A stretch of 64,000 bases of DNA, taken from NCBI RefSeq assembly GCF_002741015.1, contig NZ_CP016619.1, positions 124,001-188,000 of the forward strand. The letters are read 5' to 3'. This DNA comes from Microvirga ossetica (GTDB taxonomy: Bacteria > Pseudomonadota > Alphaproteobacteria > Rhizobiales > Beijerinckiaceae). Position 1 is the first letter of the stretch; the number at the start of each line of letters is the position of its first letter. This document shows, piece after piece, positions 26,020 through 36,072 of this stretch. Made by a program: the position numbers and the translations under genes. The notes beneath the pieces are model-generated. The model ran no database searches. It was not told the DNA's origin and saw nothing but the letters and a program-made list of their open reading frames with translations.

Positions 26020-27111
26020 ATGAAGATCAGATCGATTCAAACTACCATCATTGAGATCCCATTTATTGACGGTGGCAAAGGAGAGGGTCTCACGCCGACG
26101 GCTTGGAGGACCCTCGAGACCGTTCTCGTCCGCATCGAGGATGAGGATGGGTTCATCGGGTGGGGAGAGGGCTTCGGGTATTTCACGGCGGATGCGACCA
26201 AAGCCATCATTGAGAGAATGATTGCGCCGCTTCTCATAGGCGAAGTCATCGACGACGTCGCGACCTGGAACGATAAGACACAACGCCGCCTTGCGCTGTT
26301 CGGGCGATATGGCATTACGATATTTGCAATCTCCGGCATCGATATTGCGTTGTGGGATCTCAAGGCAAAGCGTGAAGGCAAGCCGTTGTTTCACCTCCTG
26401 GGGCAACAGCGCAAGACATCGGTGCCTTACTACGCGAGCCTGGTCCGCTATGGGGATGAGTCCATTGCCGCACGGGTCTCAGGGGAGGCACTGGCATGCG
26501 GCTTCAAGGAGCTCAAGCTTCATGAGATCACACTGCCTGAGATCGCGGCGTGCCGGGACGCAGCCGGACCTGACATTCCCATTTCGGTTGACGTAAACTG
26601 CAACTGGTCCGAGACGTTTGCACGCGACAGCATCGATCAGTTGATCGACCTGAGAACGAGCTGGTTGGAGGAACCAATCTTTCCGCCAGAGGACTTCGCA
26701 GCACTGAAGCGCTTGCGTGGCAGCGGCCTCGCCATTGCAGCAGGCGAGAATTGGGCGACGTCTGTCCAGTTTCAGGCCGCGCTCGACGCGAAGTCCGTCG
26801 ATTTTGCTCAACCCAGCGTAACTAAAGTCGGCGGTGTCACGGAATTCCTCAAGATTGCAGAGATTTCCGCTCATGCTGGAATCGAGCTCCTGCCCCACTG
26901 CCCCTATTTTGGACCTGGCTTCTATGCCTCACTTCATCTCGCGGCTGCTTTGCCCCAGGTTCGCCAGCTCGAGTACCTGTTCGTCACCCCAGAAGCTTGG
27001 TTGAGCGATATCAAATCGCTGCAGGCGGGAGGCGATTTCACCATTCCACAGGTGCCGGGCTCTGGTTTCGAGCCAAGTCCTGAGGTTTTGTCTCGGTATG
27101 CACGCGCTTGA
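26020..27111 (+). CDS. MR/MLE-family enolase-superfamily enzyme, probable aldarate/aldonate dehydratase
   Basis: The 363-residue product begins at ATG 26020 (MKIRSIQTT), seven bases after the uronate-dehydrogenase stop; an ATG at 25984 would overlap that gene. Metal ligands are seen in SVDVNCNW, WLEEPIFP and AAGEN, and the C-terminal general base in LPHCPYFGPG. The second-strand catalytic position reads ELKLHEI, a K-x-H in place of the usual K-x-K. With the upstream dehydrogenase and the divergent TRAP importer it forms a uronate uptake, oxidation and dehydration unit. The last codons start a repeat shared with 40711-40950. Confidence 0.85.
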   Translation: MKIRSIQTTIIEIPFIDGGKGEGLTPTAWRTLETVLVRIEDEDGFIGWGEGFGYFTADATKAIIERMIAPLLIGEVIDDVATWNDKTQRRLALFGRYGITIFAISGIDIALWDLKAKREGKPLFHLLGQQRKTSVPYYASLVRYGDESIAARVSGEALACGFKELKLHEITLPEIAACRDAAGPDIPISVDVNCNWSETFARDSIDQLIDLRTSWLEEPIFPPEDFAALKRLRGSGLAIAAGENWATSVQFQAALDAKSVDFAQPSVTKVGGVTEFLKIAEISAHAGIELLPHCPYFGPGFYASLHLAAALPQVRQLEYLFVTPEAWLSDIKSLQAGGDFTIPQVPGSGFEPSPEVLSRYARA

Positions 27112-27314
27112 TATCAGCGTCGCGATGAATGTTCGGCTCGAGCCCTCTCTGCCGGGGACTCGTTTGAAGTGCAACGCTTTGGGCTGACAGTAGCGTAATG
27201 TTCTCCTTTCATAGAAATCAGGGAAGAGGCGGGGCAACATGCGGAGTAAAGTTCGCGTCCGTCCCTTCAAGAACCTCAACTTTAGTCAGGAATTGCTACA
27301 GAGCCCGCCTGCAT
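27076..27314 (+). repeat. Dispersed repeat, copy A: MR-gene 3' end plus about 200 bp of flank
   Basis: This stretch begins in the last 12 codons of the MR gene (SPEVLSRYARA) and extends through the intergenic region to 27314. It aligns almost end to end with 40711-40950, with blocks such as ATGAATGTTCGGCT and a 26-base identical block beginning ATGCGGAGTAAAGTTCGCGT. The rest of the gap to the next gene (27315-27482) holds nothing I recognise. Both strands have short conserved frames, for example MRxxLKGRTRTLLRM-like on the minus strand, but an indel disrupts them between copies. Confidence 0.8.
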
Positions 27315-27482
27315 CCCTACCCTACTGCACAATCGCTGATCGGTCAGCCGTTTTTGTGACCAGACCGAGCCGAGATCTCGATGGGCTCTCCTACATTGGC
27401 TTAATTCAAAGCCCAGGTCTGTTTTCCTTGACGATTGCGTGATGGATCTTGATGACAGAACGAGACTAGACATTGTCCAACG

Positions 27483-28385
27483 TCAGGAACCGAGCCAATC
27501 CGGTGTTTCGCACAGGAAAGCCATGCGGATCGTTCGCGTGTAGGACGCTCCCGGCGCAAGCCGGACCATACCCGGCTTATCCAAGAGCTGGCCGGTAAAA
27601 TCCTTAGGATCACCATAGCCTTGCCAAGGCTCGATGCAGAGGAAGTTCGCCGGGGGCAGCGTCCAGAGGCCGAGGTGGGGCATGTCGCACAGATCGATCC
27701 GTACTCCCTCCAAGCCAGGCACCCCGAACCACGCTTTTCTGCTCCTGAGGCGATCAAAGACAATCGCTCCGGCCCTGAAGAGCTCGTCATCAAGATGGAT
27801 TTCCTGGTGGAAGACGGGGGTCGGATGGACCGGCGGCTCCAGCCCGCAGTCAGATATGCGGCGGACGGGATGATCCTCGTGCCGTTCAAACATGACGACG
27901 TGCTTTTCGCGACCCGACGTCCCGCTCGACGGTAGCGGCCATTGGAATCCAGGATGGAAGCCGACGGACGAAGGCATATCGTCATCACCGAGGTTGGTGA
28001 CCGTCGCCCTTTGGACCAGGCTTGCATCGGACAGTTCGAAGCTCACCTGCAGTCGGAAATCAAACGGGTATGACTCGCGGGTTTGATCGTTTGCCGTATA
28101 CACGAGCACACAGTGATCCTCCTCATGCGCCTCGACGGCGAACTCGGCATCAGGTGCGAAGCCGTGAATGGTCATCGGATAAGAGGTATCACGGTGGCGC
28201 ACGATGTTCCCGCCGCACCGTCCAACCACCGGAAACAGCACGGGCGCGCGTCGGGGCCAGGATCCCGGGTCGCCCTGCCATAGCCATTCCCGATGGTCTT
28301 TGTCCAGTACGGAGTGGAGCTCGGCACCTTTCGACGATAAGGCGACCCGCAAGTGTTCGCTGATCAAGATGAGACGTTCAGACAT
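27483..28385 (-). CDS. Aldose 1-epimerase family protein
   Basis: The 300-residue protein from ATG 28385 has the GalM-like fold motifs RAPVLFPVVGR, TIHGFAPDAEFAVEA (the substrate histidine region) and SVGFHPGFQWPL (the second catalytic histidine), and the glutamate in LCIEPWQGYGDP. The wider frame to 28625 has no homology. It is the last gene of the long CUT1 operon. It interconverts anomers of a free sugar or uronic acid so that the dehydrogenase step can proceed. Confidence 0.87.
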   Translation of the reverse strand: MSERLILISEHLRVALSSKGAELHSVLDKDHREWLWQGDPGSWPRRAPVLFPVVGRCGGNIVRHRDTSYPMTIHGFAPDAEFAVEAHEEDHCVLVYTANDQTRESYPFDFRLQVSFELSDASLVQRATVTNLGDDDMPSSVGFHPGFQWPLPSSGTSGREKHVVMFERHEDHPVRRISDCGLEPPVHPTPVFHQEIHLDDELFRAGAIVFDRLRSRKAWFGVPGLEGVRIDLCDMPHLGLWTLPPANFLCIEPWQGYGDPKDFTGQLLDKPGMVRLAPGASYTRTIRMAFLCETPDWLGS

Positions 28386-28483
28386 CGTGTTGCTTTCGAC
28401 CTTGTTAGCGGTTCGGAGGCGCTTCAGCACGGTCGCGAACGCATCACCGCGCAAGGGATTCGGTTCACCGACCCTATTGACCT

Positions 28484-29254
28484 CTAGCCAAGATGCATCC
28501 CGCCATCCACGAGCAGGTCCACCCCTGTCATGTAGCGGCCGGCTTCCGAGCACAGGAGAACGACTGCTCCCGAACAATCGACGGGCTCTCCGACGAACCC
28601 CATGGGAATGCGCTCGACCGCCCATTCATGATATTTGGGATCAGAGAGCACGGCGGCATTGCGATCAGTCAGAATGGCTCCGGGCGCGATGTTGTTGACG
28701 GTGACCCCGGTCCGGCTCAGCTGGAGAGCGAGATTGCGGACCATATTGACAAGAGCCGACTTGAGCGCCGCATAGACCACAAGCTGCGGATGCGGGCGAA
28801 CCTGTTGGACGCTGCCGATTGTTACGACACGCCCCCACTTGCGCTCCACCATGCTCGGGATCGTCGCTTGAAGAAGCTCCAATGTCCCCAGCATGTTCGC
28901 ATCGAACTGCTGTCGCCCGCTGCTCCAGGCTGTCTCGTCCCACGGCTGGCGGATCTCGACGGCAGCGTTTGCGATGACGATGTCGAGTGGACCGCCAAGT
29001 TGGTCCGCGGCTTGTTCGGCCATGCGGCGCGAAGCTCCCTCCTGGGAAACGTCGCCGCCCACCACAGTGGTGCGGACACCAAACTCTTCGGCTTGCCGGG
29101 CCGCCTTGCTCGCTTCGTCTTCGCGGCTCACGTAGTGGAATGCAACCGCTGCGCCATGCTCCGCCAAGCCGAGTGCGATGGCTTGGCCGATGCCCCGGCT
29201 TGAGCCAGTGACAAGTGCGCGCCGGCCGGACAGATTGAAGAGATTTGATGTCAT
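28484..29254 (-). CDS. Short-chain dehydrogenase/reductase (SDR)
   Basis: The 256-residue classical SDR has the cofactor motif TGSSRGIG (about residues 17-24), IANAAVEI for the NNAG-type motif, the catalytic serine in TIGSVQQV and Tyr-x-x-x-Lys in VYAALKSAL. It closes with the normal GGMHLG C-terminus. The start overlaps the SMP-30 gene stop by four bases. In this operon a role as fructuronate/tagaturonate reductase or as a sugar dehydrogenase ahead of the lactonase is likely. Confidence 0.88.
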   Translation of the reverse strand: MTSNLFNLSGRRALVTGSSRGIGQAIALGLAEHGAAVAFHYVSREDEASKAARQAEEFGVRTTVVGGDVSQEGASRRMAEQAADQLGGPLDIVIANAAVEIRQPWDETAWSSGRQQFDANMLGTLELLQATIPSMVERKWGRVVTIGSVQQVRPHPQLVVYAALKSALVNMVRNLALQLSRTGVTVNNIAPGAILTDRNAAVLSDPKYHEWAVERIPMGFVGEPVDCSGAVVLLCSEAGRYMTGVDLLVDGGMHLG

Positions 29255-30078
29255 GATGATCTCGGAAAAAGAACCGGGAGGGATCGAATGGAGGGATAGG
29301 ACAAGAGCTGCCCGTGCTCGGCTTCCGTTACCACAAGCCCCTGCTGTCCCGAGGGATCGAAGGCAACGTTTGTTGGCCGTTGTCCTGGTGTTGCGATGGT
29401 CCCCTTTGGACCGCCATTGTGATCGAACAGTCTCACTAGGCCTTGGCCGAAGATCGCCACATAGAGGAGCCCATCATTCGCAAAGGCCATCCCGTCCGGG
29501 CCGATGGGGCCTCCGACCTCGATCCAAGGCTGGGGATCAACCCAAACTCTCTTGAAAGGATCCCATACGCCTTTCCAAAGACGATGCCGATAGGTCTCGG
29601 CGACAACAAGGTGAGCGCCATCCGGCGTGAAGGCGAGACCGTTCGGAAAGAAGAGGCCATTCGCAATCCGGTGAAGACCGCCATCCGTCCCAAGACAACA
29701 GATGTATCCGTTCGGCTCCTGCCGGGCGTCATTGGGGCAGGTGAAGACGAGATTGCCCATGGCGTCGAAGGCGAGATCGTTGGGCTTGCCCAGGGGCTTT
29801 CCGTCGATGGCGCTGACGATTGTCGCGGTTTCGCCCGTCAGAGGATCGTGCCGACGCACCGCGTTCGCGCCCTGATCGCAAATCCAAAGCTCGCCGGCCT
29901 TGTCGAAGGCCAGGCCATTCGGCTTTCCCCCGATCACACGGCGATCGATGCTGCCGTCGTTGCGGCGACAGCCGAGCACACTCCCGTCGATCTCTACCCA
30001 CCACAAGGTTCCATCCGGCTCAAACGCCGGGCCTTCAGGGAAGGCCAGGCCCTCGGCCACCACTCTGCTCGCCGTCAT
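29251..30078 (-). CDS. SMP-30/gluconolactonase family protein
   Basis: This 275-residue beta-propeller keeps the expected metal-site residues: Glu in AFPEGPAFE, Asn in GKPNDLAFD and FFPNGLAFT, and Asp in IGPDGMAFA. It is therefore probably an active lactonase hydrolysing an aldono- or aldaro-lactone. It overlaps the SDR gene downstream and the SBP-like gene upstream by four bases each, so all three are co-translated. The SDR and lactonase pair fits an oxidative pathway. Confidence 0.88.
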   Translation of the reverse strand: MTASRVVAEGLAFPEGPAFEPDGTLWWVEIDGSVLGCRRNDGSIDRRVIGGKPNGLAFDKAGELWICDQGANAVRRHDPLTGETATIVSAIDGKPLGKPNDLAFDAMGNLVFTCPNDARQEPNGYICCLGTDGGLHRIANGLFFPNGLAFTPDGAHLVVAETYRHRLWKGVWDPFKRVWVDPQPWIEVGGPIGPDGMAFANDGLLYVAIFGQGLVRLFDHNGGPKGTIATPGQRPTNVAFDPSGQQGLVVTEAEHGQLLSYPSIRSLPVLFPRSS

Positions 30079-31247
30079 GGCTCAGTCGACTCTGCTCGTG
30101 ATTGCGGCACGCGCCGCATTCCTTCACGCCATGCCTCACTGAGATCGCGCAGCGCAGCCCGTGCGTCTCCTTGTCCAACGACAATCCTGTGCAGGAGGCC
30201 CGCCGCGAAGTTCTGGAAATCATGGAAGCCCGCGGCATTGGGCCGGACATAGGCCTGTTCGGCACTGGCGAGGGTATTGGAGAAGAACCCCCCTGTAAGA
30301 TCGTCGGCGACAGGGTTTTCCCATGCAGCCCGCTGAGCCGGCTGACCTCCGGCGCTCACGTAGACGGTGCTCTGGATATCGGGTGAGGTGAGCCACGCCG
30401 CATGCTGGGCCGCCTCATGCGGGTACTTCGACCGTACGGAGACGCCGATACCGGCACCACCCAGAATGGCACCGCGCGGACAGCCCGGTCCAAGCCGAGG
30501 ATTGTGAAACGCGAGGCGGTGCGGAGCATAGCCTCTCATGCCATACGTGCAGTAGCCATACGTGAGGGGAACGAAGGCAATGTCGTCTGTCGTCGCCAGG
30601 CGATTGAGGAGGGCCACCGGATAGGTCTCGTAGCACCACGGTTGCACATGGAGCGCGAGAGCCTGCAGGTCCTTCAAGGCCGCATGTGCGATGTCGGGGT
30701 CGAAGGCGAGGTCTGACTTGAAGGCCTCGCTCCCGGCATGGGCGCACAGGGTCAGGAAGGCGCCCCATATCCCGGTTGGACGCATCGGCATGGCGACGCT
30801 GCCCGTATCTCGGGCCAGTGCGACGGTCTCAGACCAGTTCCGCGGCAGTCCCACCCCGAAGCGGTCGAGCAGGTCAGGCCGCGAGGCCGCGACATGGGTC
30901 GCGACGTCGATGGGCAGCGCAGTCTGGGCAGCGCCGACCGTAAAGGCCTCATAGAGCGGCCCGACGGTGCCCTCGTGCCTGGCCCGGAGCACATCCGCCG
31001 GAAGGAGTTCGTTCAGTGGACGGACCCATCCGCTGGCAAGGGCTTCACCCGCGAACGGATAGTCGAACACGAGCAGATCGTAGTCATCAAGAAAGCGCTC
31101 GAGCGGCTCCTCACCGAAGGACCAGAGCGAACGCGTCTCCCATGTCACCTTCTGGTCGGAGTGAAAATCCTCCCAGACCCGCCCGAGCGCCGCCAAGGGC
31201 GCAAAGCCGCGCGTGTGGGCCCAGGTTATGCCACGCAGGTGGATCAC
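30075..31247 (-). CDS. Solute-binding-protein-like protein without signal peptide
   Basis: The 390-residue product starts at GTG 31247, with GGAGG seven bases upstream and a GTGA overlap with the preceding gene. The sequence (ITWAHTRGFAPLAALGRVWEDF, ETRSLWSFGEEPLERF, YDLLVFDYPFAGEA) matches a group annotated as extracellular solute-binding proteins, with a type-II periplasmic-binding fold. No signal peptide or membrane segment follows the start, and the in-frame extension to 31379 does not provide one. It may be a cytoplasmic binding protein or sensor. The operon already encodes a normal CUT1 receptor. Confidence 0.72.
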   Translation of the reverse strand: MIHLRGITWAHTRGFAPLAALGRVWEDFHSDQKVTWETRSLWSFGEEPLERFLDDYDLLVFDYPFAGEALASGWVRPLNELLPADVLRARHEGTVGPLYEAFTVGAAQTALPIDVATHVAASRPDLLDRFGVGLPRNWSETVALARDTGSVAMPMRPTGIWGAFLTLCAHAGSEAFKSDLAFDPDIAHAALKDLQALALHVQPWCYETYPVALLNRLATTDDIAFVPLTYGYCTYGMRGYAPHRLAFHNPRLGPGCPRGAILGGAGIGVSVRSKYPHEAAQHAAWLTSPDIQSTVYVSAGGQPAQRAAWENPVADDLTGGFFSNTLASAEQAYVRPNAAGFHDFQNFAAGLLHRIVVGQGDARAALRDLSEAWREGMRRVPQSRAESTEP

Positions 31248-32311
31248 GGCCGACCCTCCCTGCTCCTGCGAACCGCAGCGATCGTCGCCTTGAGGTAGCC
31301 GATCGTGAACGCGCGGGCGGCAAACCCGCCCATCGGGTGGTGATACGGCGTCTTCTTGGCCGAGAGCTCCGTCCGCCACTCGATATCCATATCGATCTGC
31401 GGCACGTGGCCCGGGATCATGACGCCATTGAAGCCGACCTCGTCCAAGGCCGCGATGAGTTCAATCGGATCGTAATCCGCATCGTCGACGAAGCTTTCGG
31501 TGAAGGCCGGTACGGTGCCCTTCGTGGCCTGGAAATGCACATAATGAAGCTTGCCGAGCGGCCCGAAATGGTGGATCGCCTCGACGAGGTCAGCCCCCAT
31601 CGCGCCCCAATTGCCGAGGCAGAACGTGAGCCCATGGGCCTCGCTCGGCTGGATCGCGAGCGCGCGCTCGAGATTGGCGCGCGAGCGCATCAGACAGGGC
31701 AATCCGCCGAGTCGCTCGACCGGCGGATCGTTGGGATGAATCGAGAGCTTCACGCCCTCGGCCTCGGCGGCCGGGATGACGCGGCGGATGAAGTATTCGT
31801 AGTTGTCCCAGAATTCCTCTTCCGAATATTCACGGTCGGCGATCAGAGGCGCGTTGCGCATGAGGTTGTAGTCGAAGCCGGTTGCCTTGGCGCCGCCGCG
31901 GATCGGGTTCGCATAGGTGGAGCGCCAGACACCGTTGATCATCCAGTTGTAGCCAAGATGCGGAATGCCGGCGCGTCCGACAGCCTGAATCATGCGCTTG
32001 TAGGCTTCGATCTGATCGTCCCGGCCCTCTTTGCCGAGGACGATCCGGTCGTAGAAATGCGCGGACACGCTCTCAACAGCGAACACGCGCAGTCCGTGTG
32101 CCTCGCACCGTGTGCGGATGCTCAGGAGTTCCTTGAAGCTGACGGCCTTCGGCGTCGGGAAGGTCGTCGCCCACAGGATGGTGTCGTCGATGCCGAGTTG
32201 CTTCATGAAGCGGAGGCGGTCGTCCGTCGGCGGCCAGAAGGTCGCCATCGCCGTTCGCATCGAAAGGCTCTTCCAATCGTGTCGTGGCGGCAGCGTCTCT
32301 AAAGCAGTCAT
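31244..32311 (-). CDS. UxuA-like mannonate dehydratase family protein, divergent paralogue
   Basis: The 355-residue TIM-barrel protein resembles UxuA: SIHPNDPPVERLGG, GLTFCLGNWGAMG, YVHFQATKGT and the C-terminal FTIGYLKATI. In characterised UxuA the metal is held by His, Cys, His and Asp. Here the first three are present, but the last motif, normally RPDH, reads IPGH, so the aspartate is a glycine. It may dehydrate a different acid, act as an isomerase, or be inactive. It lies seven bases after the second UxuA-like gene and four bases into the SBP-like gene. Confidence 0.8.
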   Translation of the reverse strand: MTALETLPPRHDWKSLSMRTAMATFWPPTDDRLRFMKQLGIDDTILWATTFPTPKAVSFKELLSIRTRCEAHGLRVFAVESVSAHFYDRIVLGKEGRDDQIEAYKRMIQAVGRAGIPHLGYNWMINGVWRSTYANPIRGGAKATGFDYNLMRNAPLIADREYSEEEFWDNYEYFIRRVIPAAEAEGVKLSIHPNDPPVERLGGLPCLMRSRANLERALAIQPSEAHGLTFCLGNWGAMGADLVEAIHHFGPLGKLHYVHFQATKGTVPAFTESFVDDADYDPIELIAALDEVGFNGVMIPGHVPQIDMDIEWRTELSAKKTPYHHPMGGFAARAFTIGYLKATIAAVRRSREGRP

Positions 32312-32318
32312 TGTTCCC

Positions 32319-33308
32319 TCACGCGTTCCAAGTCAGACCGGTGGCCTGCATCAGGCCTTTCATATACCCGACAGTGTAGACCATGCCTGTGGCCTCATAT
32401 CCGACATTGGTGCCGGAGACCTCTCCCTGGTGGACAGGATCGCCCGCCATGGCAGGCGCATGATCGGGCCGGATTGGACCATCAAAGCCGATATCGCGGT
32501 AGGTGCGGAACATCGCCGCCATGTCGCTGTCACCCTCCTCCGGAAAGGTCTCGACGAAACTCTCGGCCGTTCCGCGAACATCGCGGACATGCACGAAAAA
32601 AATTCTGTTCGCGAAGCGCTGGACCGTCTGGATGACGTCCTCGCCCATGGTCTGAAAACTGCCTTGGCAGAAGGTGAGCCCCACCTGCGGGCTTTGGGCG
32701 AGGTCAATGGCGCGCGCGATCGCGTCGGCCGAGGTCAGAATGCGCCCGACGCCGCGGATTCGCCCGACCGGCGGGTCATCCGGGTGGAGGCCCATCCGCA
32801 CGCCCGCCTCCTCGGCCGCAGGCGCGACCCGACGGATAAAGTAGGCGTAATTATCCCAGACATCATCGACCGGAATGATGCCGGCCGGCGTTGGACCCAG
32901 GGCCTCCGCCTCGCTGGCCTCGAAGCCGCTGACGAAGGCGCCGCCCCTTGCCGGCACGGCGGTGCCGGTGCGCTGCCAACCGGTGACCATGAAATTCAGG
33001 CACAGGAGCGGTATTCCGGCCTTGCCCATGTTGGCGAGCATGCGCTTGTAACGCTCGATATCCTCATCGCGGCCGGGAAGCCCCTGCTTGATGCGGCTCA
33101 TATCGAATTGATCGCCCTCAAGCCCAATGATCTCGAGGCCGCCTGCCCGGTAGCGGGCTTGGTGCGCCATCAGGCTGTCGAGATCCCAAGGCGGAAGGGT
33201 GCCCGTCCCTTCCGGCGCAAGCTTGGCGATCGCCTGCTTCACGCCCATTTGGGAGGCGAGCGTCCACCGGATATCGGGACGCGGCGGGAGCAGCATACAG
33301 AGTTTCAT
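32319..33308 (-). CDS. UxuA-like mannonate dehydratase
   Basis: The 329-residue protein keeps the whole expected metal set: GLHPDDPPVGRIRG (His), GLTFCQGSFQTMG (Cys), FVHVRDVRG (His) and PIRPDHAPAM (Asp). It ends GYMKGLMQATG in the family manner. UxuA converts D-mannonate to 2-keto-3-deoxygluconate. It follows the MsmK-type ATPase gene of the CUT1 importer, so the imported sugar acid or oligouronide probably feeds through it. It is shorter than E. coli UxuA but matches the shorter bacterial subgroup. Confidence 0.83.
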   Translation of the reverse strand: MKLCMLLPPRPDIRWTLASQMGVKQAIAKLAPEGTGTLPPWDLDSLMAHQARYRAGGLEIIGLEGDQFDMSRIKQGLPGRDEDIERYKRMLANMGKAGIPLLCLNFMVTGWQRTGTAVPARGGAFVSGFEASEAEALGPTPAGIIPVDDVWDNYAYFIRRVAPAAEEAGVRMGLHPDDPPVGRIRGVGRILTSADAIARAIDLAQSPQVGLTFCQGSFQTMGEDVIQTVQRFANRIFFVHVRDVRGTAESFVETFPEEGDSDMAAMFRTYRDIGFDGPIRPDHAPAMAGDPVHQGEVSGTNVGYEATGMVYTVGYMKGLMQATGLTWNA

Positions 33309-33334
33309 AATCGTGGCTCGTGTGTGTCGGGCGC

Positions 33335-34387
<1,053 letters not shown>

Positions 34388-34438
34388 GGCTTGATTTCCT
34401 CTTCACGACAGGCTGATTGAAGGGGCGGGCGCTCGCAT

Positions 34439-35209
34439 TTAGAAATAGCCGCCCTTCTTGGTGATCTCCTGGACGGAATCACCATCGGCGACCCATTGGA
34501 AGATCTGCTTCTCGTTGCGGGTGATCTCCTCGGCCCGTAGAAGTACGTCCATGGCGACCCGACGGGGGACGACAATGACACCGTCAATGTCGCCGATGAC
34601 GACGTCGCCCGGACGCACCATGACGGTGCCGAATTTGACCGGGAGCTGATAATGCGTGATGAGACAGCGGCCGAGCGAACCATTGGGGCTGCGGTACTTG
34701 TAGAAGATCGGAAAATCCTTCTCCAGGATCTGGTTGGTATCACGGATGCCGCCGTCGATGGCGGCTCCCCGGATTCCCTTGCCGACGGCCGTGGCTGTCA
34801 TGACACCGCCCCAGGCCGTCGAGTCCATGTCCCCCGACGTATCCCAGACGACAAATGTGTCCTCGCCGATCTCATCGAGCATCTGGGTGCGAAACGTCAG
34901 TTCTCCAGTGACCTTGGTGTTCGGGGCGCTCTTCACGGTGAAAGCAATGCCGGCCACGGTCCGCTCTGGCCGCAGCGGTTGCAGGTAGCCCGGCAGAGCT
35001 TGGTCCATCAGGCAGAACTCGCGCAACACGTCGCTGATGGCGCCCGTGTAAAGTTTCTCGTACCGCTGGAGAAGATCCTTCGTGGGAACCGGGAATTCAG
35101 CGATCACGATGGTCTCGCGCTCGGCGATGAGGCGTTCAAGCTTCATCATTCCGGCTTCCCGCTGGAGAGCGCCGGTATCGACAGAACTTCTGCTGGCAGG
35201 TACTGACAT
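34439..35209 (-). CDS. RraA-family protein, probable aldolase (copy 3 of 5)
   Basis: The 256-residue protein from ATG 35209 (AAGGAGA eight bases upstream) has YTGAISDVLREFCLMDQ, AFTVKSAP, VVWDTSGDMDSTAWGG, AIDGGIRDTNQI with the Arg-Asp pair kept, and VRPGDVVIGDIDGVIVVP. It is the most diverged of the five, with about 30 extra residues at the N-terminus. It sits between the permease and ATPase genes of the CUT1 importer, so it is part of the same regulated unit. The open frame to 35464 upstream of this start has no homology. Confidence 0.87.
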   Translation of the reverse strand: MSVPASRSSVDTGALQREAGMMKLERLIAERETIVIAEFPVPTKDLLQRYEKLYTGAISDVLREFCLMDQALPGYLQPLRPERTVAGIAFTVKSAPNTKVTGELTFRTQMLDEIGEDTFVVWDTSGDMDSTAWGGVMTATAVGKGIRGAAIDGGIRDTNQILEKDFPIFYKYRSPNGSLGRCLITHYQLPVKFGTVMVRPGDVVIGDIDGVIVVPRRVAMDVLLRAEEITRNEKQIFQWVADGDSVQEITKKGGYF

Positions 35210-35253
35210 TGAAAAAGTCTCCTTGGTATCGGTTTTCAATCGGTTCGGGTTGA

Positions 35254-36072
35254 TCAGCCTTTGACCGCGCCGGCCATCAGGCCCTGTGCGATGTGCTTCT
35301 GGAGAATGAAGGTCGCCGCGAGGATCGGCGCGAGCGCCGTCACGGATGCGGCCATCACTTCCGGCCAATCGACACCCGTGTCGCCGACGAATTCGGCGAT
35401 AACGACAGGCAACGTGCGCGCATTGCGGCTCGTGAGGATCAAGGCAAACAGGAAGTCGTTCCACGAGACGATGAAGGCAAAGATCGCCGTTGCAACGATG
35501 CCAGGCGCCATGAGGGGAAGCGTGATCTTGCGGACCGCCGTGAAGCGCGACGCACCGTCAATCATGGCGCATTCCTCCAGCTCCTTCGGAATGGCGTCGA
35601 AATAGCCTTTCAACATCCAGGTCGCGAGCGGCACGTTAAGCGCGACGTAGGCCAAGGCGAGGCCCCAATAGGTGTCATGACCACCAATCGCTTTGAGATT
35701 GAGGTAAAACGGCAAGATCAAGGCGACTGGCGGGAAGATGCGCGTCACCAGCATGGCAAAGAGTAATGATTGCGCGCCGATAAAGCGGAACCGCGACACG
35801 GCATAGGCTGCGAGCAGGCCGAGAGTGAGACCGACCGTCAGGGCAATGGCGCTGATGGCGAGGCTGTTTAGAAGCGCAGGGCCGAACCCGGCTTTGCTCC
35901 ATGCTGCCTGATAGGCCTGAAACGTTGGCGTGAAGACAAAGTCCGGCGGAACTTTCAGGGCCTGAACCTGCGTCTTGAGCGACAGATTGATCATCCAGGC
36001 GATTGGGAACAGCGTGGTCGCCGCGGCGATCACGGCAAGGAACGAGAGAAGCACAAGGGTTCTTCGGTTCAT
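35254..36072 (-). CDS. CUT1 ABC transporter permease, MalG/UgpE type
   Basis: The 272-residue permease starts at ATG 36072, overlapping the partner permease gene by four bases (ATGA). It has six hydrophobic helices and the EAA loop LEECAMIDGASRFTAVRKITLPLMAPG, here around residues 180-205, that contacts the ATPase. It ends QKHIAQGLMAGAVKG, the usual close of CUT1 MalG proteins. Upstream frame sequence to 36252 lies inside the other permease gene and is not coding. Confidence 0.94.
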   Translation of the reverse strand: MNRRTLVLLSFLAVIAAATTLFPIAWMINLSLKTQVQALKVPPDFVFTPTFQAYQAAWSKAGFGPALLNSLAISAIALTVGLTLGLLAAYAVSRFRFIGAQSLLFAMLVTRIFPPVALILPFYLNLKAIGGHDTYWGLALAYVALNVPLATWMLKGYFDAIPKELEECAMIDGASRFTAVRKITLPLMAPGIVATAIFAFIVSWNDFLFALILTSRNARTLPVVIAEFVGDTGVDWPEVMAASVTALAPILAATFILQKHIAQGLMAGAVKG

